Program-made: the position numbers and the translations under genes
DNA from: Nitrospirota bacterium
GTDB lineage: Bacteria; Nitrospirota; Nitrospiria; Nitrospirales; Nitrospiraceae
DNA: 9,335 bases
Direction: 5' to 3'
NCBI GenBank assembly: GCA_004296865.1
Contig: SCVQ01000368.1
Location: 1-9,335 of the forward strand
Shown here: piece after piece, positions 1 to 5,386 of the stretch
Numbering within the stretch: the first letter of the stretch is position 1
How the letters are laid out: every line of letters starts with the position of its first letter
Notes under the pieces: generated by a model
Database searches by the model: none
Seen by the model: the letters and a program-made list of their open reading frames with translations, nothing else
What the model was told of the DNA's origin: nothing

Positions 1-1
1 C

Positions 2-58
2 AAGAACAACGTCCCTGTGGTAAGATCGGCAAAACATCGTTCGGGGAGACGGCCGTGA
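2..58 (+). CDS. Possible 3' end of an upstream gene (partial, unrecognised)
   Basis: This frame is open from the window edge to a TGA at 56-58 and would give an 18-residue basic C-terminal tail ending in SGRRP. The TGA overlaps the GTG at 55-57 of the next small gene as GTGA, the usual geometry of translationally coupled bacterial genes; that overlap is the only positive evidence. The competing reading is that the frame starting at base 1, also open from the edge and continuous with the membrane peptide below, is the real upstream coding sequence. The product cannot be identified from so short a fragment. Confidence 0.25.
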   Translation, partial: KNNVPVVRSAKHRSGRRP

Positions 59-171
59 AAGCGGACATCGGAACAGCCGACATTATCGTCGGCGTACTCG
101 CCGCAGTGGGAGTGGTGGTGCTCGTGATGGTCTTTGTGATCGTCGCTAAAAACGTGCTGAAGAAAAAATAG
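55..171 (+). CDS. Small single-pass membrane protein, 38 aa, just upstream of ribE
   Basis: The reading frame starts at GTG 55, with a GGGGAG ribosome-binding sequence at 42-47 about seven bases upstream, and ends at TAG 169-171, three bases before the ribE ATG. The peptide has a short polar N-terminus (KADIGTAD), a hydrophobic stretch of about 20 residues rich in Val, Ile, Leu and Ala, and a basic tail ending NVLKKK. That pattern fits one transmembrane helix with the tail on the cytoplasmic side. The frame stays open upstream to the window edge without another start codon, so this could instead be the C-terminal anchor of a longer truncated protein. No family is recognised. The tight spacing suggests co-transcription with ribE, but no role in riboflavin metabolism can be claimed. 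Confidence 0.5.
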   Translation: MKADIGTADIIVGVLAAVGVVVLVMVFVIVAKNVLKKK

Positions 172-174
172 CTT

Positions 175-831
175 ATGTTTACCGGCATCGTCGAAGAGAT
201 GGGGGTCGTCACGTCGCTGGAGAAGACGCTGGCCGGCGCCAGGCTTTCCATCCTGGCTCAGAAAATCATGGACGACTTGGCGGTGGGAGCCAGCGTCAGC
301 GTCAACGGAGCCTGCCTGACGGTCCTGACGAGAACTGACCAGACGTTCACGGTCGACCTTTCCCCTGAGACGCTCGCCGTCTCCACGCTGGGAGGGCTGG
401 CAGCCGGAGTGCCGGTCAACCTTGAGCGGGCGATGAAGCTCAACGAACGAATCGGCGGCCATCTGGTCACCGGTCACGTGGATGGGGTGGGCTCGCTCCG
501 AGGCCGGCGGCAGGAGGGGAATGCGATCGTCCTGACGATCGAGGCTCCTCTGGAGATCCTGCGCTACTGCGTCCCGAAAGGCTCCGTGACCATCGACGGC
601 ATCAGCATGACGATCAACGATGTCACCGACCGGACCTTCAGCATTGCCGTGATTCCCCATACGGCCAAGGTCACGACGCTCGGACTCCTGAAAGAAGGGG
701 AGAGGGTCAACCTTGAATCGGACCTGATCGGCAAATATGTGGAGCGGCTCCTCCGGGAGCGCAGTCACGTTCCGCCCCCATCAGCCCCCGTCATCGACCG
801 CGACTATCTGCAGAAGCGCGGATTAATCTAG
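175..831 (+). CDS. ribE: Riboflavin synthase, alpha subunit
   Basis: This cytoplasmic enzyme dismutates two molecules of 6,7-dimethyl-8-ribityllumazine into riboflavin and the pyrimidinedione precursor, the last step of riboflavin synthesis. The 218-residue protein shows both lumazine-binding repeats. Repeat one (about 1-97) begins with the diagnostic MFTGIVEE and contains VSVNGACLTV, with Cys47 at the position of the active-site-region cysteine. Repeat two (about 98-200) opens with GGHLVTGHVDGVG, including His102, and contains the paired VTIDGISMTIN and NLESDLIGKYVERLL segments. Length and start match the family, where the Met-Phe-Thr-Gly N-terminus is part of the active site, so ATG 175 is secure although its ribosome-binding site is weak. 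Gene symbol usage varies (ribE or ribC). No FMN riboswitch is visible in the 174 bases upstream. The gene faces acs tail to tail across a repeat array. Confidence 0.97.
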   Translation: MFTGIVEEMGVVTSLEKTLAGARLSILAQKIMDDLAVGASVSVNGACLTVLTRTDQTFTVDLSPETLAVSTLGGLAAGVPVNLERAMKLNERIGGHLVTGHVDGVGSLRGRRQEGNAIVLTIEAPLEILRYCVPKGSVTIDGISMTINDVTDRTFSIAVIPHTAKVTTLGLLKEGERVNLESDLIGKYVERLLRERSHVPPPSAPVIDRDYLQKRGLI

Positions 832-833
832 CA

Positions 834-904
834 GGCTATAGGCGGTGGGCTATGGGACGGAGCCCTATAGCCTATTCCCCATAGCCCATTGCCCATAGCC
901 TATT
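834..904. repeat. Array of 14-bp repeats in both orientations between ribE and acs
   Basis: Read on the minus strand there are three back-to-back 14-bp units: AATAGGCTATGGGC (904-891), AATGGGCTATGGGG (890-877) and AATAGGCTATAGGG (876-863). On the plus strand two further copies of the same core, GGCTATAGG (834-842) and GGGCTATGGG (847-856), lie in the opposite orientation, 13-14 bases apart. The first minus-strand unit contains the acs stop codon (TAG, 902-900). Several alternative perfect stems are possible, such as 834-842 with 864-872 and 847-856 with 878-887. The array fills the whole gap between the convergent genes and resembles a dispersed intergenic palindromic element, although only one locus is visible here. 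Confidence 0.8.
847..887. terminator. Possible bidirectional terminator hairpin between ribE and acs
   Basis: GGGCTATGGG at 847-856 pairs perfectly with CCCATAGCCC at 878-887, a 10-bp GC-rich stem with a 21-base loop. It sits between two convergent genes, where a terminator serving both is expected. There is no clear U-run on either strand, and competing stems exist within the same repeat array, so intrinsic termination is only a possibility. Confidence 0.35.
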
Positions 905-2798
905 CTTCCAGCGTCGAAATATCCCCCGGGTCCTGCCCCAGTTCTTTGGCCTTGAGCACCCGACGCATGATTTTTCCCGATCGGGTCTTGGGAAGCGAGG
1001 GCACGACCTCGATTTCACGCGGGACCGCGATCTTGCCCAGTTCCTTGAGCACATGGTCCTTCAGCGCCTGAATCAAGTCCCGCCCCTCCGGCTGTCCCTG
1101 TTTGAGAATGACGAAGGCCTTGATCGCCTCACCCGCCGTCTGATGGGGCTTGCCGATCACCGCCGCCTCGGCCACAGCGGGGTGGCTGACCAGGGCGCTC
1201 TCCACCTCGGCCGTGCCGATCCGGTTTCCTGCTACCTTGATCACGTCATCAGCCCGTCCCATGAACCAGAGGTAGCCCTGCTCGTCCTTGCGACAGACAT
1301 CGCCGGCCGTATAGCAATGCGGGATGGTATTCCAATAGACCTGGTAGCGATCAGGGTCCTTGTAGATCGTGCGCATCATGGCCGGCCAAGGCTTCTTGAT
1401 CACCGCAAACCCTCCGGCATTGGCCGGCACACTGTGTCCCTCCCGGTCCACCACGTCCGCCTCGACACCCAGGAAGGGCCTGGTCGCCGATCCAGGCTTC
1501 AACGGAACGCAGGGCAGAGGCGTCACCAGAATCATCCCCGTCTCGGTCTGCCACCAGGTATCCATGATGGGCTTGGTGCCGCCGGTCACGCGGTGATACC
1601 ACTCCCAGGCTTCCGGATTGATCGGTTCGCCGACGCTGCCCAGGATGCGGAGTCCTGAGAGGTCGTACTTCTTCGGCCACTCCTCTCCGTACTTCATCAG
1701 CAGCCGGATCGCCGTCGGGGTCGTGTAAAAGATCGAGACGCCATACCGTTCGATCAAGCGCCACCACCGGCCTGGATTCGGATAATCGGGCTTGCCCTCG
1801 GCGGTGAGGATCGTCGCCCCGTTCAGCAGGGGACCGTAGACGATATAACTGTGGCCGGTCACCCAGCCGGGATCGGCCACGCAGAAATAGACGTCCTCGT
1901 CCTTGAGATCGAACACGTACTTGGTGGTGATGTAGGTACCCACCATGTAGCCGCCGTGCACGTGCACCACGCCTTTGGGCTTGCCGGTCGTACCGGACGT
2001 ATAGAGGATGTAGAGGGGCGCCTCCGCATCCAGCGGTTCGGCCTCGCACGACGCTTGTTCCCCTTCCAGCCAGTTCTCCCAATCGACTTCCTTCGGCGCC
2101 GCCAGGGCGATCTCGGGTTTCTCGCGCCGGACGACCACCACGGTCTCGACCGTCCCACAATTGGCCACAGCCTGGTCCACGACGCTTTTCAGGTCGATGC
2201 GCTTGCCCCGGTCATAGCCGACGTCCGCCGTAATGACCACCCGCGACTCGGCGTCCTGGATGCGACTTTCCAGCGCCGGTGCGCTGAACCCGGAATAGAC
2301 GACGCTGTGAATCGCGCCGATGCGGGCACAAGCCAGCATGGCCACGATCTGCTCGGGAATCTTGGGCAAGTAGATCGTGACCCGATCGCCCGTACGGAGC
2401 CCGAGGGCCTTCAACGCATTCGCGCAGCGGTTGACCTGGCGAAAGAGCTCGCCATAGGTGAAGACCCGCTCCTCCCCCTGTTCGCCGACCCAGATCACGG
2501 CCACCTTGTTCTTGCGCCAGGTCTTCACGTGCCGATCCAGGCAGTTGTAGGTAATGTTGCAGGTCGCGCCGACGAACCACTTCGCCCAGGGATAGGTCCA
2601 CTCGAGGACCTTCGTCCAGGGAGAGAACCAGTGAAGTTCCTTGGCCACCCCGCTCCAGAACGCCTCCGGATCGGCGATGGAGCGGCCATATTCAGCCTCG
2701 TAATCCTGGATATAGGCGGCGGCTTTCGTCTCAGCGGTGGGGTAGACGATCCGATCCGCCCGCTGCAAACTCTCGAACTGCTCGTCTGTCTTCTCCAT
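900..2798 (-). CDS. acs: Acetyl-CoA synthetase, AMP-forming
   Basis: This cytoplasmic ANL-superfamily enzyme activates acetate with ATP to acetyl-AMP and then forms acetyl-CoA. From ATG 2798 the protein has 632 residues, close to the 650 or so of classical Acs. Visible in order: the Acs N-terminal domain (WFSPWTKVLEW, near 57-67), the P-loop-like YTSGTTGKPKG (266-276), DTWWQTETG (413-421) with the tryptophan that limits the pocket to acetate, YTAGD (496-500), the hinge region GRADD (514-518), and PKTRSGK ending in Lys609, the lysine acetylated to silence Acs. Residue 525 is Asn where most Acs proteins have His (GHR motif). A TTG at 2804 would add two residues, but the GAGGAG at 2812-2807 is only two bases from it and eight from ATG 2798, so the ATG is preferred. 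The gene is transcribed away from the caspase-like gene from its own promoter. Confidence 0.96.
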   Translation of the reverse strand: MEKTDEQFESLQRADRIVYPTAETKAAAYIQDYEAEYGRSIADPEAFWSGVAKELHWFSPWTKVLEWTYPWAKWFVGATCNITYNCLDRHVKTWRKNKVAVIWVGEQGEERVFTYGELFRQVNRCANALKALGLRTGDRVTIYLPKIPEQIVAMLACARIGAIHSVVYSGFSAPALESRIQDAESRVVITADVGYDRGKRIDLKSVVDQAVANCGTVETVVVVRREKPEIALAAPKEVDWENWLEGEQASCEAEPLDAEAPLYILYTSGTTGKPKGVVHVHGGYMVGTYITTKYVFDLKDEDVYFCVADPGWVTGHSYIVYGPLLNGATILTAEGKPDYPNPGRWWRLIERYGVSIFYTTPTAIRLLMKYGEEWPKKYDLSGLRILGSVGEPINPEAWEWYHRVTGGTKPIMDTWWQTETGMILVTPLPCVPLKPGSATRPFLGVEADVVDREGHSVPANAGGFAVIKKPWPAMMRTIYKDPDRYQVYWNTIPHCYTAGDVCRKDEQGYLWFMGRADDVIKVAGNRIGTAEVESALVSHPAVAEAAVIGKPHQTAGEAIKAFVILKQGQPEGRDLIQALKDHVLKELGKIAVPREIEVVPSLPKTRSGKIMRRVLKAKELGQDPGDISTLEE

Positions 2799-2806
2799 TG
2801 CCAATG

Positions 2807-2812
2807 CTCCTC
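2807..2812 (-). promoter_or_regulatory. Ribosome-binding site of acs, decides the start
   Basis: On the minus strand GAGGAG precedes ATG 2798 by eight bases, a normal spacing, but precedes the alternative in-frame TTG at 2804 by only two. This supports the ATG as the acs start. Confidence 0.7.
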
Positions 2813-2870
2813 ATCGATCGCGGTCACAGCCTCTGCCGAACCGGCCGGACAGCAGGCATGGGGCCGCATC

Positions 2871-2899
2871 ATTATGGGCAACCTGCCCGGCATGTTCAA
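2871..2899 (-). promoter_or_regulatory. Predicted sigma-70-type promoter of acs
   Basis: On the minus strand TTGAAC (2899-2894) and CATAAT (2876-2871) are separated by exactly 17 bases. The -10 box matches the consensus at five of six positions and the -35 box at four. Transcription would begin near 2864, leaving a leader of about 65 bases before ATG 2798. The -35 box and spacer overlap a near-perfect dyad (2880-2896) and are flanked by two GCCCGGCA direct repeats, so the promoter is probably regulated. Confidence 0.5.
2880..2896. promoter_or_regulatory. Candidate operator dyad in the acs promoter
   Basis: AACCTGCCCGGCATGTT is a 17-bp inverted repeat with 7 of 8 arm positions matching around a central base. 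It overlaps the acs -35 box and spacer, so a bound protein would be expected to block acs transcription. In addition GCCCGGCA occurs as a direct repeat at 2885-2892 and 2900-2907, flanking the -35 box. The binding protein is unknown. Confidence 0.35.
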
Positions 2900-2926
2900 G
2901 CCCGGCACAGGACACGACGCGCCTTC

Positions 2927-2956
2927 TTGACAGCCTGAAGAGCCGGAGAGTAGCAT
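2927..2956 (+). promoter_or_regulatory. Predicted sigma-70-type promoter of the caspase-like gene
   Basis: A perfect TTGACA (2927-2932) is followed after 18 bases by TAGCAT (2951-2956), which matches the -10 consensus at four of six positions. Transcription would start near 2963, giving a leader of about 65 bases to ATG 3029 and only about 11 bases to the in-frame ATG at 2975. The same TTGACA/TAGCAT pair recurs before the lipoprotein operon at 4630-4658. Confidence 0.5.
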
Positions 2957-3028
2957 CCACGACGCAAGCCGACCATGGCACCAATCCGCAATGGTCGTCG
3001 CCACTGGCCCAATCCGAGTCGACCGATC

Positions 3029-4390
3029 ATGAACTCCTACACGACGTTCAGCCTCCGAGCCCTGGCCGTGGCGCTGCTGTTCCTCGCATCCACCGCCCAC
3101 GCGCAGCTCGGCCGGCCTGAAGGTCTCTACTACAAGTCCTGGGGAGTGGTTATCGGGATCGATGACTATCAGGTAGCGCCCAAACTCAGCGGCTCCCTGG
3201 CCGACGCCAAGGCGGTCGCCGACATGCTCCGCCAACTGGGCTTTGATGAAGTGGTGGAAGTCTATGACAAGGACGCCAAGTCAAGAAGCCTGAAGGCGCT
3301 CCTGAATACCGATCTGCCGCGCAAGCTGGGACGCCAGGACCGGGTGGTCGTCTTTTTTGCCGGTCACGCCGGCACGACCCGTGACATGAACGGCCAGGAA
3401 CTGGGCTATCTCGTGCCCTGGGATGCGCCGATCTCCAATATCTCCAAAGCCATCACCATGGATGACCTGAAGGAATTCTCGCGCCGAGTGATGGCCAAGC
3501 ATGCCCTGTTCGTGCTCGACGTCGGCGTGACCGGATGGGACATCACGCCGCCCCAGTCACCGTCGTTCGAAGGACGCCTGACCCCCGAGGAGGAAACCGA
3601 CAAGCGGGTGGTCCAGGTGCTCACGGCTGCGGGCAAGGGGGAGGCGCTCATCCAAAAAGACGGACGGGGGGTCTTCATCCACGCGCTGCTGGCCGGGCTC
3701 AAGGGCGCCGCGGACCGCAACAAGAACGGCTGGGTAATGGCCAGCGAACTGGGCGCCTACGTCACGCAACAGGTGGAGCAGGCGACCGGCGGGACACAAC
3801 ATCCCCAATTTGTGCGCCTGGACGGCGACGGAGATGTGGTGCTGATTGAGGGAAAGAAAAGTGCCTACCGGGTTGAGCCGGAGCCCAAGACGGCGACGGA
3901 ACGGCTGGCGGCGGCTAAAGAAGAATATGAGAAAGCCTATTCGATTTTGCAGCAGCAGCAATCCACCCAGGAGGCGCTGGAACACCTCGACAAAGCGCTG
4001 GCCTATGACCCGACATACGGCGATGCCTACGTGCTGAAGAGCTATCTCTATCTGGAATTCTTGCCCAACCTGGATGCCGCGCTGGCGGCAGGTGAGTTGG
4101 CCGTCAAACACGCCCCCCAGAATCCGGATTCCCACTACACCCTGGGGCTGATCCTGCAAAAGAAGGGGCGGTTTGCCGAAGCGGAGCGGGCCCTGCTGCA
4201 AGCCGTGGCCGTGACCCCGACCTACGCCGATGTCTATCTTTCGCTCGGCGACCTTTACCGGGAAGACCTCAAAGACCAGAAAAAATCGGTTGAAGCCTAC
4301 CGGCGGTATTACGAGGCCGGGGGCACCGACAACAGGGCTCGAGCCTACCTCGACCAAACCGGTCCTGGCCAGCCGAACACCAAACAGTGA
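3029..4390 (+). CDS. Exported caspase-fold (peptidase C14-like) protein with TPR repeats, catalytic Cys absent
   Basis: From ATG 3029 the 453-residue protein begins with a Sec signal peptide (NSYTTFSLRALAVALLFLAS) and a likely cleavage after AHA at about 25, so it should act in the periplasm or outside. Residues about 35-275 form a caspase p20/p10-like domain: WGVVIGIDDY, the VVVFFAGHAG strand with the expected catalytic His113, GYLVPWDA, and LFVLDVGVTG, where family members read D-S-C-x-S-G. Here the cysteine position is Gly166, so proteolysis by the usual mechanism is not expected. The p10-like part carries GRGVFIHALLAGLKGAAD and an EF-hand-like loop (229-240). Residues about 290-440 contain roughly three to four TPRs (DKALAYDPTYGDAYV, ELAVKHAPQNPDSHYTLGL, QAVAVTPTYADVYLSLGDLY). 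An ATG at 2975 would add 18 residues before the signal peptide and lies almost at the predicted transcription start. Neither start has a good ribosome-binding site. Probable role: scaffold for the lipoproteins encoded downstream (inference). Confidence 0.9.
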   Translation: MNSYTTFSLRALAVALLFLASTAHAQLGRPEGLYYKSWGVVIGIDDYQVAPKLSGSLADAKAVADMLRQLGFDEVVEVYDKDAKSRSLKALLNTDLPRKLGRQDRVVVFFAGHAGTTRDMNGQELGYLVPWDAPISNISKAITMDDLKEFSRRVMAKHALFVLDVGVTGWDITPPQSPSFEGRLTPEEETDKRVVQVLTAAGKGEALIQKDGRGVFIHALLAGLKGAADRNKNGWVMASELGAYVTQQVEQATGGTQHPQFVRLDGDGDVVLIEGKKSAYRVEPEPKTATERLAAAKEEYEKAYSILQQQQSTQEALEHLDKALAYDPTYGDAYVLKSYLYLEFLPNLDAALAAGELAVKHAPQNPDSHYTLGLILQKKGRFAEAERALLQAVAVTPTYADVYLSLGDLYREDLKDQKKSVEAYRRYYEAGGTDNRARAYLDQTGPGQPNTKQ

Positions 4391-4408
4391 CGCCCACCAT
4401 CGGCGTCA
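4388..4408. terminator. Hairpin joining two convergent stop codons
   Basis: TGACGCC (4388-4394) pairs perfectly with GGCGTCA (4402-4408) around a seven-base loop. The first three bases of one arm are the stop codon of the caspase-like gene, and the last three of the other arm are the minus-strand stop codon of the small RHH-like gene. It could act as a bidirectional transcript end, but neither strand has a clear U-run and the stem is only 7 bp, so its terminator function is uncertain. Confidence 0.4.
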
Positions 4409-4576
4409 GTCCTTGCCTCCGCCCTTCAGGTACCCCAGTCCGATTTTGAGCGCGCGTCGCGTCACTTCCGCCCAACGGACCTCCGGATATTCCGCGAGCA
4501 CGGCGGCCGCTTTCGAATCCTGCACGTCCAGCTCGATGACCTTGATAATGCCCTCGTGAATTTGTACCTCCGCCAC
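4406..4576 (-). CDS. Small ribbon-helix-helix-like protein (VapB/CopG-type antitoxin or regulator), 56 aa
   Basis: The gene starts at GTG 4576 behind an excellent AAGGAGG five bases upstream and ends at TGA 4408-4406. The 56-residue product has a short N-terminal beta-prone stretch (GIIKVIELDV), a first helix (DSKAAAVLAEYP) and a second helix (VRWAEVTRRALKIGLGYL). This layout and the WAEVTRRAL pattern resemble the RHH DNA-binding domain of VapB and CopG-type antitoxins (compare S-E-x-x-R-x-A-L in that family). No toxin gene lies next to it; downstream it meets the end of the caspase-like gene. It is divergent from the lipoprotein operon, whose promoter contains a perfect palindrome, so it may be an orphan antitoxin reused as a local repressor. 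Family assignment is by eye; that the frame is coding is better supported than its function. Confidence 0.7.
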   Translation of the reverse strand: MAEVQIHEGIIKVIELDVQDSKAAAVLAEYPEVRWAEVTRRALKIGLGYLKGGGKD

Positions 4577-4581
4577 GCTGC

Positions 4582-4588
4582 CCTCCTT
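4582..4588 (-). promoter_or_regulatory. Strong ribosome-binding site for the RHH-like gene
   Basis: AAGGAGG on the minus strand (4588-4582) is a full match to the anti-Shine-Dalgarno complement and lies five bases before GTG 4576. It is the main evidence that this short frame is translated and that GTG is the start. Confidence 0.75.
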
Positions 4589-4629
4589 TGTTCCTCATCG
4601 GTTGGTTCCACGACCGTTTCGGCGTTTCG

Positions 4630-4658
4630 TTGACAGGTCCTGGAACGCATGCTAGCAT
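4630..4658 (+). promoter_or_regulatory. Strong predicted sigma-70-type promoter of the lipoprotein operon
   Basis: A perfect TTGACA (4630-4635) and TAGCAT (4653-4658) are separated by the optimal 17 bases. Transcription would start near 4665, leaving a leader of about 120 bases before ATG 4786. Just upstream of the -35 box CGTTTCG is repeated directly at 4615-4621 and 4623-4629. The -10 box lies within a 12-bp palindrome (4648-4659). No equally good minus-strand promoter for the divergent RHH-like gene was found. Confidence 0.65.
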
Positions 4659-4659
4659 G
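4648..4659. promoter_or_regulatory. Perfect 12-bp palindrome over the -10 box, candidate operator
   Basis: CATGCTAGCATG is its own reverse complement and covers the whole -10 hexamer of the lipoprotein operon promoter. A dimeric regulator bound here would compete directly with RNA polymerase. The divergently encoded RHH-like protein is the obvious local candidate, because RHH dimers bind short symmetric sites, but this link is inference. Confidence 0.45.
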
Positions 4660-4785
4660 AACCGAATTTATTTTCCGGTACCGATCGCATCACCGCACAG
4701 CACCGTCTCTCTCGTTTATGGTCCGGCAAGCAGGCCCCAACAGGGCTCCCCAGGCGAGGGCAATGGGGCAGGAAGGAGCAACTCC

Positions 4786-5355
4786 ATGATCTCGACCACA
4801 TCTATGGTAACTCGGCTCACGGGCAGTGCCTTGGCTCTCTCATTGCTGTTGGGATTGACCGCTTGCGGAGGCCCGCCGGCCTGGGTGAAGAAGGGCTCCG
4901 GCGTCTACAACGAAAAGGACAACAAGTCCTTTTACGGGGTCGGGGCAGTGACCGGCGTCCGCAACGAGCCCCTGGCCTGGGACGCGGCCGAAAACCGGGC
5001 CAGGGCCGAGTTGACCAAGAGCTTTCAAACTTACACCGCCTACCTGATGCGAGACTATGCCGCCTCGACCACGGCGGGGGATTTCACCAAAGGGGTCGAA
5101 GAGCAGAACATCGAACGGGCGGTCAAGACCTTCTCCGCGGCAACCCTCAGCGGCGTCCGACCCATCGACCGTTACAAGGACGACACCACCGGCACGTATT
5201 ACGTGCTGACGAAACTCTCCCTGAAAGAAATGCAGGACGCCCTCGAACAGACCAAGGAGTTGAACGCCCAGGTCCGCGACTACGTGCGCAAGAATAGCGA
5301 GAAAGCCTTCGAGCGGCTGGAGAAGGAAGAAGAGAAACAAGCGACCAGGAAATGA
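4786..5355 (+). CDS. LPP20-family lipoprotein, short form (189 aa)
   Basis: Start ATG 4786 has an AAGGAG (4773-4778) seven bases upstream; the frame remains open further upstream but only over the predicted leader and promoter. The N-terminus is a lipoprotein signal (RLTGSALALSLLLGLTAC) with a canonical L-T-A-C lipobox and lipidated Cys27. After Gly-Gly-Pro-Pro-Ala-Trp the protein shows the LPP20-like pattern: a Trp at 33, KSFYGVGAVTGVRN (47-60), then a helix of alternating Ala and Arg (AWDAAENRARAELTKSF). A beta-rich section ends in GTYYVLTKLSLKEM, and residues 145-189 are a highly charged helix, probably a coiled coil. Residue +2 after Cys is Gly, not Asp, so transport to the outer membrane is expected if E. 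coli sorting rules apply. It is the first gene of the lipoprotein operon, 31 bases before the LpoB-like gene. Its biochemical function is unknown. Confidence 0.88.
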   Translation: MISTTSMVTRLTGSALALSLLLGLTACGGPPAWVKKGSGVYNEKDNKSFYGVGAVTGVRNEPLAWDAAENRARAELTKSFQTYTAYLMRDYAASTTAGDFTKGVEEQNIERAVKTFSAATLSGVRPIDRYKDDTTGTYYVLTKLSLKEMQDALEQTKELNAQVRDYVRKNSEKAFERLEKEEEKQATRK

Positions 5356-5386
5356 CCCCGGCGTAACGAACGACCGGTAGGGAGCG

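Noticed and set aside
834..904. CRISPR array
   Set aside because: The 14-bp units are contiguous without unique spacers and occur in both orientations.
1053..1658. Plus-strand open frame antisense to acs
   Set aside because: The composition is that of a shadow frame, with no domain and no ribosome-binding site, and it is fully contained in acs.
1851..2930. Long plus-strand open frame (359 codons) antisense to acs
   Set aside because: It is the mirror frame of a high-GC gene, has no recognisable motif, runs across the acs promoter region, and acs on the other strand is unmistakable.
2975..3028. Longer start (ATG 2975) for the caspase-like gene
   Set aside because: It would put 18 polar, basic residues before a complete signal peptide, lacks a ribosome-binding site and lies about 11 bases from the predicted transcription start.
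3557..4357. Minus-strand open frame of 266 codons under the caspase-TPR gene
   Set aside because: It is a shadow of the plus-strand gene, which has a signal peptide, caspase motifs and TPRs; the antisense product shows none.
4588..4785. N-terminal extension of the short LPP20-like lipoprotein back to ATG 4588
   Set aside because: The extension covers the promoter and leader, and ATG 4786 has a strong ribosome-binding site directly before a normal lipoprotein signal peptide.
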